NCBI GenBank assembly: GCA_016927675.1
Contig: JAFGMF010000019.1
Coordinates: 1 to 14,478, forward strand
DNA from: Candidatus Cloacimonadota bacterium
GTDB taxonomy: Bacteria; Cloacimonadota; Cloacimonadia; Cloacimonadales; TCS61
DNA length: 14,478 bases
Direction of reading: 5' to 3'
Shown: in pieces, positions 1 through 5,626 of the stretch
Layout of the letters: each line of letters opens with the position of its first letter
Numbering within the stretch: the first letter of the stretch is position 1
Made by a program: the position numbers and the translations under genes
The notes under the pieces: model-generated
The model's database searches: none
What the model saw: the letters and a program-made list of their open reading frames with translations, nothing else
What the model was told of the DNA's origin: nothing

Positions 1-257
1 ATTATCCCAATCCCTTTAATCCAGAGACTAAAATTGAGTACTATCTGGACAGAAACCAGAAAATCGAGATATCAATTTATAATTTGAGGGGTCAGAAAAT
101 CAGAAAACTCGAGAATTCTGTCCGTGAAGCCGGGTATCATTCCGTTATCTGGGATGGGAGTGATAACAATGGTAGAAAAATGCCTTCAGGGATTTATTTT
201 ACCAGAATCTCAGGTCTTGATTTTAGTGATGTTCATAAAATGGTTATGATAAAATAA
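1..257 (+). CDS. C-terminal end of a secreted protein with a T9SS type A / FlgD-like sorting domain (5' end outside window)
   Basis: The open frame runs in from the left edge (first full codon at base 3) to a TAA at 255-257, giving 84 visible residues. It starts with YPNPFNPETKIEYYL, continues with a SIYNLRGQKIRKL strand, then WDGSDNNGRKMPSGIYF, and ends with HKMVMIK. This is the standard layout of the roughly 80-residue C-terminal beta-sandwich annotated as a type IX secretion sorting domain or FlgD Ig-like domain in FCB-group bacteria. In known T9SS substrates this domain directs export across the outer membrane and is then cleaved or anchored. The functional part of the protein lies outside the window, so its activity cannot be stated. 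The domain call is sure. Whether this organism exports it through a true T9SS is inference. Confidence 0.85.
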   Translation, partial: YPNPFNPETKIEYYLDRNQKIEISIYNLRGQKIRKLENSVREAGYHSVIWDGSDNNGRKMPSGIYFTRISGLDFSDVHKMVMIK

Positions 258-475
258 GATTTGAAAAATTCAAGGAGTAAGATTCGTCTTCAAATCAGTT
301 GGAGATGACGAATTTTAAGAAATCGATAATATCAGCAAATAGTTCATTTGTTCAGTGATCATGCACTGTAACAGCAGTCCTGATTTCTGCAAGCTGTCAA
401 CACCTTACTTATTTTTTATTGACACTCACAAACAGTTTATCTTGGTAAGGAAAATAAATAAAAAGAGGGAACTTT
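258..475. other. Intergenic region with two small inverted repeats
   Basis: These 218 bases hold no convincing gene. A 7-bp perfect inverted repeat (ATTCGTC 282-288, GACGAAT 307-313, 18-nt loop, followed by only a few T's) could be a weak terminator for the upstream gene. A second hairpin at 349-373 has arms TGTTCAGTG and CACTG-T-AACA with a 6-nt loop and one bulged base. It has no T-run, so it is not a standard terminator; an operator or a leader structure is possible. Neither has independent support. Confidence 0.4.
419..448 (+). promoter_or_regulatory. Possible promoter of the response-regulator gene
   Basis: A perfect TTGACA (419-424) follows a T-rich stretch, resembling the T-rich flank of the TTGACA box upstream of hsp20. 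The expected -10 position (442-448, TTGGTAA) is a poor match to TATAAT, so only the -35 half is convincing. TGTCAA at 395-400 makes an inverted pair with the box, which may be chance. Confidence 0.3.
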
Positions 476-1582
476 ATGGCTAGAATCCTGATTGTTGAAG
501 ATGAACCCGTTATCGCTTTTGATATGAAGATGACCTTATTGAACCTGAATTATCAAGTTTGTGCCATTGCTTATTTTGGACAGGATGCAATAGATAAAGC
601 ATGTGAGCAGAGACCCGATCTTGTTCTTATGGATATCAACCTGAACGATGAAATGGACGGGATTGAAGCTGCAGATTATATTCAAACCCATTTTAACATT
701 CCGGTGGTATTCATCACTGCTTATGCAGACAAGGAAACTCTGGAACGGGTGAAAAAAGTAAATCCCTATGGATATTTTTTAAAACCCTTTGATGAGAAAG
801 AACTTCAGGTTAACCTCAGAATAGCCTTGAGTAAACATAAACCCAATGACAATCTCAACAATGATAAAGTTATCACGCGGCTTTTCGAGTTTCCTGAGAG
901 ATATGTCCAGGCAGGTTCGGTTCTGCTTGCCTTTATAAATAATCTGATCAAACATTTTTATCCTCTCGAACATATCCGGGTAATTTTAAGCTATGAAAGC
1001 ACCAGAATCCGATTGCTTATTGAAACCAGGAATATTGATCAGGAAAAGATCGAGAATATACTAATGAATTATGGTCTTCTAATCACAGAAAAACTTAAAC
1101 CGGACAGTTTTTTTCAATCAGAAACCATTGCCAGGGATTTTATAAATCAACTTGAAATAGCACAATATCAGATCAGATCCTATCTTAAAATTCACAGTCT
1201 GCCCAAAGAAGAATTCAAGATAACCACTGATCGGTTGATAAAAGATATGGCATGGTTAAAAAATCACCTGGGGATTATCCTGAAATATCCCGAAAACAAT
1301 ATCTCTTTTCTACAGAATATTGCTAAAGATACATTGTTATCTCAAGGGATAAAGAATCCCCGGATCCCGGAAGCAGCTAAATTGATCGCAGATAAATTGG
1401 AAAAAGGCTTGAATCAGGGTGATGAAAAAATGATCAGACAACATCTGGAATATATCAGATCAGAGAACACAGATATTTTCGATAAGTTGAGAAATTTCGT
1501 TTACGGATTGATTATCAAAGGTACGATCAAAGGATTGGAGGCATCTCTGATTTATAAATGGATGCTGGAAACAACAGGATAA
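476..1582 (+). CDS. Response regulator: receiver domain plus unrecognised C-terminal output region
   Basis: The protein has 368 residues. Residues 1-120 form a complete CheY-like receiver: acidic pocket E8/D9, phospho-acceptor D53 in LVLMDINL, switch T81 in VVFITAY, and K103 in FLKPF. It should therefore be phosphorylated by a partner histidine kinase, but none is encoded here. Residues about 130-368 match no DNA-binding, GGDEF, EAL, HD-GYP or histidine-kinase pattern that I recognise. A middle part (about 135-240) contains IRVILSYESTRIRLLIET followed by a helical stretch ending near IAQYQIRSYLKI. The last 90 residues are charged and helical. The start is supported by GAGGGA at 465-470, five bases before the ATG. 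The gene is followed directly by a terminator hairpin and appears to be monocistronic. The receiver call is sure; the output function is unknown, and protein-protein signalling is as likely as DNA binding. Confidence 0.88.
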   Translation: MARILIVEDEPVIAFDMKMTLLNLNYQVCAIAYFGQDAIDKACEQRPDLVLMDINLNDEMDGIEAADYIQTHFNIPVVFITAYADKETLERVKKVNPYGYFLKPFDEKELQVNLRIALSKHKPNDNLNNDKVITRLFEFPERYVQAGSVLLAFINNLIKHFYPLEHIRVILSYESTRIRLLIETRNIDQEKIENILMNYGLLITEKLKPDSFFQSETIARDFINQLEIAQYQIRSYLKIHSLPKEEFKITTDRLIKDMAWLKNHLGIILKYPENNISFLQNIAKDTLLSQGIKNPRIPEAAKLIADKLEKGLNQGDEKMIRQHLEYIRSENTDIFDKLRNFVYGLIIKGTIKGLEASLIYKWMLETTG

Positions 1583-1584
1583 AA

Positions 1585-1611
1585 AAAACGGCAGCTTATT
1601 GCTGCCGTTTT
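1585..1611. terminator. Bidirectional intrinsic terminator between the response regulator and clpB
   Basis: A perfect 11-bp stem, AAAACGGCAGC (1585-1595) with GCTGCCGTTTT (1601-1611), has a 5-nt loop TTATT. The run of A's on the left gives a U-run in the minus transcript, and the T's on the right give one in the plus transcript. It begins 3 bases after the response-regulator stop and lies 5 bases beyond the clpB stop, so it serves both convergent genes. Confidence 0.93.
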
Positions 1612-1616
1612 CTCTA

Positions 1617-4190
1617 TTATCCCTGAAAGACGAATTTTTCCCCTTCAATCGAAACCAGAATTTCTCCTCCCGGATTAATATTACCGGAAAGAATTTCCAG
1701 AGCAAGCTTGTCTTCGATCTGCTTCTGAATGACCCTTTTCAAAGGTCTTGCTCCAAATTGTGGATCAAAACCCTGCTCAGTAATCTTTTCTAAAGCCTGC
1801 TCAGTGAATTTAAGGATTATCTTATTGACCGCTAACCTTTTATTCAGCATTTCCAGTTGTAATTTGACTATCTGCCTGATCTGGTCTTTATCAAGTCGAT
1901 GAAAAATAATGATATCATCAAGCCGATTGAGAAATTCCGGACGGAAATATTGCTTCAAAGCATCCTTCAATTTACTTCGGATCTCATTATCAGGCTTGTC
2001 TCCCATATCATAGATGAACTGAGAGGCAACGTTGCTGGTTAAAATAATGATCGTGTTCCGGAAATCAACGGTTCTGCCTTTCCCGTCGGTCAGGCGTCCC
2101 TCATCCAGAATCTGCAGCAGAATGTTAAACACATCCGGATGAGCTTTTTCAGTTTCATCGAAAAGGATTACACTGTATGGTTTACGTCTGATTGCTTCAG
2201 TAAGATAACCACCTTGTTCATAACCTACATATCCAGGAGGAGCGCCAACCAGTCTGGCTACTGAATGTTTCTCCATAAATTCGCTCATATCGATCCTGGT
2301 CATGGCTTTTTCGGTATCGAAAAGAAATTCGGCCAAAGCCTTTGCCAATTCGGTTTTACCCACTCCGGTCGGACCCATGAACAGAAAAGAGCCAATAGGT
2401 CTGTTCTCATCTGCAAGACCACTGCGGGATCGTCTAATTGCATTTGCCAGAGCAGAAATTCCTTCCTGCTGCCCGATAACTCGTTGCGATAAATACTCAT
2501 CCATATGAACCAGTTTTTCAACTTCACTTTGCAGAAGTTTACTTACAGGGATCCCAGTCCATTTTGATACTATTTCTGCGATCATTTCTTCATCAATCTG
2601 CTCTTTTAACAACTGTTTATCTTGTGGTATGGACTGCAATTTTTTCTTCAACTCATCAAGTTCCTGTTGTTTCTGGATCATTTTTCCATATTTCAATTCA
2701 GAGACTTTACCCAGTTCGCCTTTCCTTTCGGCAATTTCTGCCTGTGCCTTAAGGTCTTCGATCATTTCTGATAAATTACCGATCTGTCGCAGGAGTTCTT
2801 TTTCATACTCCCAGCGGACCCGTAATTCAGCCCGTTTATCTTCCAGATCTGCCAATTCATGGGTTACATTAGTCAATCTTTCCTCACAGGATTTATCTTT
2901 TTCTTTCTTCAGAGATAGTTTTTCTATCTCCAATTGACGGATTCTGCGTTCGATTTCATCCAGTTCCTGTGGCATTGAATCGATTTCCATTCTCAAGCTT
3001 GCACAGGCTTCATCGACAAGGTCAATTGCCTTATCCGGAAGAAAGCGATCAGAGATATAGCGTTCTGATAGAATCGCAGCTGCAAGCAGTGCGTTATCGG
3101 TAATCTGAACTCCATGGTGTACTTCATACTTTTCTTTAATTCCACGCAGGATCGAGATAGTATCATCAACATCTGGTTCCGAAATCAGAACAGGTTGAAA
3201 ACGTCTTTCCAGAGCAGCGTCTTTTTCAATATATTTTCTGTACTCATCCAGCGTTGTCGCACCGATACAATGTAAACTACCTCTAGCCAATGCAGGTTTA
3301 AGCATATTTGAGGCATCTACTGCGCCTTCAGCCGATCCGGCTCCGACAACTGTATGAATTTCATCAATAAAGAGGATAATCCTTCCTTCTGCTTTTTCAA
3401 CCTCTTTCAGCAAAGCTTTAAGCCTTTCTTCAAATTCTCCCCTGAATTTTGCTCCTGCAATCAAAGCACCCATATCCAGTTCAAGAATTTCTTTATGCTT
3501 GAGATTTTCAGGAACATCCAGATCGACAACTCTTCTGGCAAGGCCTTCTACGATAGCTGTTTTACCAACACCAGGTTCTCCGATCAGAACAGGATTGTTT
3601 TTTCTTCGCCGGGATAAAGTCTGAATAGTGCGCCTGATCTCCTCATCTCTGCCGATAACGGGATCAAGTTTTCCCAGCCTGGCTAATTTCGTCAGATTCC
3701 TGGCATATTTTTCCAGAGCCTGATACTTCGCTTCAGGATTCTGATCTGTTACTTTCTGATTACCACGCAACTCCCTGGAAGCATTCAAAATACTGCTTTT
3801 ATCAATCCCATAAGACTTTAATTCGACCGGAAGCCTGCCTTTTTCCATGATCGCCAATAATAAATGTTCGACACTGATGTATTCATCCTGGAGATCCGAT
3901 GCTGTTTTTTCAGCTTCAATTAAAACACTGTTAAGTTCCCGGGAGATCCCGGATTGAACAGCTCCGGAAACAACAGGTATTTTCTGAAGTTGTCTGGAAA
4001 TTTCTGACTGCAGAGCTTCGACATCTACACCTATTTTTTTGAACAGATTTTGAACAAATCCAGCATCATCTGCCAATAAACTATCCAGAAGATGAATAGT
4101 TGTTATTTCCTGATGTCCCTTCTCTTCTGCTATCCGGGAAGATCTTTCCAGTGCTTCCTGTGCCTTGATTGTTAAACGATTAAGATTCAT
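1617..4190 (-). CDS. clpB: ATP-dependent protein disaggregase ClpB
   Basis: This is an 857-residue Hsp100 protein, the usual family length. In order it has: an N-terminal Clp repeat domain (about 1-145); AAA+ domain 1 with Walker A GEPGVGKT (204-211), Walker B FIDEIH (acidic pair near 276-277) and arginine fingers in ALERRF (about 329-330); a long coiled-coil middle domain (about 400-525), which separates ClpB from ClpA; and AAA+ domain 2 with Walker A GPTGVGKT (606-613), pore loop GYVGY (653-657) and Walker B ILFDETEKAHPD. The family forms cytoplasmic hexamers that thread aggregated proteins with DnaK/DnaJ help and take over clients held by small heat-shock proteins. An ATG at 4211 would also be in frame, but the ATG at 4188-4190 has AGGAGG four bases upstream and starts the typical MNLNRLTIKAQEAL N-terminus. 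The start overlaps the end of the nitroreductase gene by 11 bases, so translation is probably coupled. No inactivating changes are seen. Confidence 0.97.
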   Translation of the reverse strand: MNLNRLTIKAQEALERSSRIAEEKGHQEITTIHLLDSLLADDAGFVQNLFKKIGVDVEALQSEISRQLQKIPVVSGAVQSGISRELNSVLIEAEKTASDLQDEYISVEHLLLAIMEKGRLPVELKSYGIDKSSILNASRELRGNQKVTDQNPEAKYQALEKYARNLTKLARLGKLDPVIGRDEEIRRTIQTLSRRRKNNPVLIGEPGVGKTAIVEGLARRVVDLDVPENLKHKEILELDMGALIAGAKFRGEFEERLKALLKEVEKAEGRIILFIDEIHTVVGAGSAEGAVDASNMLKPALARGSLHCIGATTLDEYRKYIEKDAALERRFQPVLISEPDVDDTISILRGIKEKYEVHHGVQITDNALLAAAILSERYISDRFLPDKAIDLVDEACASLRMEIDSMPQELDEIERRIRQLEIEKLSLKKEKDKSCEERLTNVTHELADLEDKRAELRVRWEYEKELLRQIGNLSEMIEDLKAQAEIAERKGELGKVSELKYGKMIQKQQELDELKKKLQSIPQDKQLLKEQIDEEMIAEIVSKWTGIPVSKLLQSEVEKLVHMDEYLSQRVIGQQEGISALANAIRRSRSGLADENRPIGSFLFMGPTGVGKTELAKALAEFLFDTEKAMTRIDMSEFMEKHSVARLVGAPPGYVGYEQGGYLTEAIRRKPYSVILFDETEKAHPDVFNILLQILDEGRLTDGKGRTVDFRNTIIILTSNVASQFIYDMGDKPDNEIRSKLKDALKQYFRPEFLNRLDDIIIFHRLDKDQIRQIVKLQLEMLNKRLAVNKIILKFTEQALEKITEQGFDPQFGARPLKRVIQKQIEDKLALEILSGNINPGGEILVSIEGEKFVFQG

Positions 4191-4710
4191 CAGCCCTCCT
4201 GTGATCAGCAAATCTGTTGTATGAGACTATTTCTGATAACGGTTTTAGCGTTCTTTCCCTTTTTTGCTGAGTCGGATAACCCAAAGGTAATAAACCGATA
4301 ACCCTGTAATCAGCTGGTAAGTCCAGCAACTGCCGGATTTCATCCTGATAAAACGCTCCGATCCAGCAGCTGCCAATTCCAAGATCAGCCGCCTGCAGAG
4401 CGATATGTTCACCAGCAATTGCAGCATCTACAATAGCCGCCCTTTCACCACAAGCCATCGTGTAATCGTAATTATTCACACAAATTGCTATTGTTAATGG
4501 TGCCTGAGCTACGAAATTCTGCCCTTTACAGATATCAGTCAACTGCTTCCTCATTTCTGAATCTTCTATCACCACGAAATGCCAGGGTTGGATATTTCTC
4601 GAGGAAGGTGCAAATCTGGCAGCTTCTAAAATCTCATTTAATTTCTCGCTTTCAATTGGTTGATCTTTAAAACTGCGTACACTATACCTGTCCCTGATTG
4701 CTTTGATCAT
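4180..4710 (-). CDS. Nitroreductase-family FMN-dependent oxidoreductase
   Basis: The protein has 176 residues, in the range of the small single-domain nitroreductase family. Visible family marks are the N-terminal phosphate-binding RYSVRSF (8-14), APSSRNIQPWHF (34-45), the GIGSCWIGAF helix-strand near 111-120, and the FMN-contacting GLLPLGYP (139-146). Members bind FMN as homodimers and use NAD(P)H to reduce nitroaromatics, quinones or flavins; the natural substrate cannot be told from sequence. The start has AAAGGAG about 5 bases upstream (4716-4722 on the minus strand). It is the first gene of a two-gene operon: its stop lies 11 bases inside clpB, so expression of the two is tied. This places it under whatever heat-shock control acts on clpB. 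I give no gene symbol because subfamily assignment is not possible here. Confidence 0.9.
   Translation of the reverse strand: MIKAIRDRYSVRSFKDQPIESEKLNEILEAARFAPSSRNIQPWHFVVIEDSEMRKQLTDICKGQNFVAQAPLTIAICVNNYDYTMACGERAAIVDAAIAGEHIALQAADLGIGSCWIGAFYQDEIRQLLDLPADYRVIGLLPLGYPTQQKRERTLKPLSEIVSYNRFADHRRADES
4195..4200 (-). promoter_or_regulatory. Ribosome binding site fixing the clpB start
   Basis: On the minus strand AGGAGG ends four bases before the ATG at 4190. It lies inside the last codons of the nitroreductase gene, and it favours this start over the in-frame ATG at 4211. Confidence 0.8.
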
Positions 4711-4930
4711 GTTAACTCCTTTTTTTAATTATATAACCAATCTCATGCCAATCATCTGATCAGAAATTGAGTTATCATTTAAATCACCTTTATTATAATG
4801 ATAAGATAAGCTTGATTTCCAGACAAATCAACTCCTGGTAGTTTTAGAATATGCTAATTATACCAGTTAATTAACATAAATATCTTATCACAACAAGCTC
4901 CCAAACAACTTTCATCATTCCTAAACACAA
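4711..4930 (-). promoter_or_regulatory. Putative structured 5' leader of the nitroreductase-clpB operon
   Basis: This part of the 359-base divergent intergenic region has no convincing gene. It contains nested inverted repeats: a perfect 10-bp outer pair (TGATAAGATA 4799-4808 with TATCTTATCA 4881-4890), and inside it CTGGTA (4835-4840) with TACCAG (4861-4866), extended by TTTTAG/CTAA-like pairing. If the minus promoter at 4931-4958 is used, all of this is transcribed as a leader of about 210 nt. A cis-acting RNA structure such as a thermosensor is possible. Alternatively, a closer promoter exists (TATAAT-like boxes occur near 4792-4797 and 4857-4862, with poor -35 boxes) and the repeats are DNA sites. 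The repeats are seen directly; the role is inference. Confidence 0.4.
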
Positions 4931-4958
4931 AAGATAATCACACTTGATCTACTGTCAA
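4931..4958 (-). promoter_or_regulatory. Candidate minus-strand promoter for the nitroreductase-clpB operon
   Basis: Read on the minus strand, TTGACA (4958-4953) is followed after 16 bases by TATCTT (4936-4931), a 4/6 match to TATAAT. The 16-base spacer equals that of the divergent hsp20 promoter, and the box lies 8 bases from the CIRCE-like operator, as on the other side. The weak -10 and the long leader it implies keep confidence moderate. Confidence 0.5.
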
Positions 4959-4966
4959 TTAGAAAA

Positions 4967-4993
4967 TTAGCGCTTAATACAAGAGACTGCTAA
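4967..4993. promoter_or_regulatory. CIRCE-like HrcA operator
   Basis: TTAGCGCTT (4967-4975), nine bases, then GACTGCTAA (4985-4993) match the CIRCE consensus TTAGCACTC-N9-GAGTGCTAA at 15 of 18 positions with the exact 9-base spacer. CIRCE is the binding site of the heat-shock repressor HrcA, usually in front of groESL or dnaK operons. Here it lies between hsp20 and the nitroreductase-clpB operon, 8 bases from an outward TTGACA on each side. hrcA itself is not in the window. Confidence 0.75.
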
Positions 4994-5001
4994 TTTTTTA
5001 T

Positions 5002-5029
5002 TTGACATTTCGAATTTGTGCTTTATAAT
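5002..5029 (+). promoter_or_regulatory. Consensus sigma-70 type promoter of hsp20
   Basis: TTGACA (5002-5007) and TATAAT (5024-5029) are both perfect matches, separated by 16 bases. A T-rich stretch precedes the -35 box. Transcription would begin near 5036, about 35 bases before the ATG at 5070. Such a strong promoter next to an HrcA-type operator fits a gene that is held off and released on heat shock. Confidence 0.88.
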
Positions 5030-5054
5030 ATCTGATGTAGTTAAAAAAAATTGC

Positions 5055-5063
5055 AAGGAGGTG
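5055..5063 (+). promoter_or_regulatory. Ribosome binding site fixing the hsp20 start
   Basis: AAGGAGGTG, a near-full match to the anti-Shine-Dalgarno sequence, ends six bases before the ATG at 5070. The in-frame ATG at 5016 lies between the -35 and -10 boxes, so it would not be in the mRNA. Confidence 0.9.
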
Positions 5064-5069
5064 GACAAA

Positions 5070-5498
5070 ATGAAAATGGTCCCTTACAGAAAAGACAAGG
5101 AATTTTGGCCAATGGCTTCGATTTTCGACAACTTCATTAATCGTTTTTGGGCTGAAAATGAAGTTGATGAAAATCAGAGAATGATGGCGATCGATATAAT
5201 CGAGCATGATGATCGATTTGAGATTTCCGCCAATCTTCCCGGGTTCAAGAAAAATGATATCTCGATGAATATCAATGAAAATCAGTTAATCATTGAGGCT
5301 CATAAAGAGGAAAAATCTGAGGAGAAGAGTGGTTCATATTGTAGATGTGAGAGATATCATGGGGATTATCGCAGAGTTTTATCATTATCGGATTTGATTG
5401 ATAAGGATAAAATTGATGCCAAATTTGAGGATGGTGTTTTAAACATAAAGATTCCCAAGCTTGAACCAAAGCCAGCCAAAGAAATCAAGATCAGCTGA
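5070..5498 (+). CDS. Small heat-shock protein, Hsp20 / alpha-crystallin family
   Basis: The protein has 142 residues, typical for bacterial Hsp20. A short N-terminal region (1-36) has FDNFINRFW. The alpha-crystallin domain (about 38-130) has ISANLPGFKKNDI and closes with DGVLNIKIPK, and the C-terminal tail has the IKI anchor (139-141) that docks on neighbouring subunits in family oligomers. Such proteins bind unfolding clients without ATP and pass them to DnaK/ClpB; clpB is the divergent neighbour. The start at 5070 is chosen over the upstream ATG at 5016 because of the promoter and ribosome-binding-site positions. One oddity is C91-R-C93, placed where relatives usually have a YxRRERxYG-like stretch (here YCRCERYHGDY). 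The gene is monocistronic, with its own promoter and terminator. Confidence 0.95.
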   Translation: MKMVPYRKDKEFWPMASIFDNFINRFWAENEVDENQRMMAIDIIEHDDRFEISANLPGFKKNDISMNINENQLIIEAHKEEKSEEKSGSYCRCERYHGDYRRVLSLSDLIDKDKIDAKFEDGVLNIKIPKLEPKPAKEIKIS

Positions 5499-5510
5499 TA
5501 AAGCTTACAG

Positions 5511-5540
5511 AGCCGTGGGTAAAACCACGGCTTTTTTTTT
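5511..5540 (+). terminator. Strong intrinsic terminator after hsp20
   Basis: A perfect 8-bp stem, AGCCGTGG (5511-5518) with CCACGGCT (5525-5532), has a GTAAAA loop and is followed by a run of nine T's (5532-5540). It begins 12 bases after the hsp20 stop and separates hsp20 from the HtrA gene. Confidence 0.95.
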
Positions 5541-5549
5541 AATTTTGAG

Positions 5550-5579
5550 TTGACTTATCGAGGAAAGATAAAATATAGG
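5550..5579 (+). promoter_or_regulatory. Probable promoter of the HtrA-type protease gene
   Basis: TTGACT (5550-5555, 5/6 to consensus) is followed after 18 bases by TATAGG (5574-5579, 4/6). It lies just after the hsp20 terminator and about 50 bases before the ATG at 5627. No CIRCE-like repeat is seen here, so this gene appears to be controlled separately from hsp20. Confidence 0.5.
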
Positions 5580-5626
5580 AAATGGTAATTTTTTATCTTT
5601 GAAATTTCAATTCTTGAGGAGGTTTA

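Noticed and set aside
282..317. Terminator after the sorting-domain gene
   Set aside because: The 7-bp stem has an 18-nt loop and only a short T stretch; it is noted in the intergenic entry but is too weak for a terminator call.
2265..3617. Several 60-100 residue plus-strand open frames opposite clpB
   Set aside because: They are shadow frames of strongly conserved ClpB coding sequence, with no independent signals.
4191..4211. Longer clpB start at the ATG at 4211
   Set aside because: It would add seven residues absent from the family. The ATG at 4190 has AGGAGG four bases upstream and the standard N-terminus.
5016..5069. Longer hsp20 start at the ATG at 5016
   Set aside because: It lies between the -35 and -10 boxes of a perfect promoter, so it would not be transcribed. 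The ATG at 5070 has AAGGAGGTG and the usual Hsp20 length.
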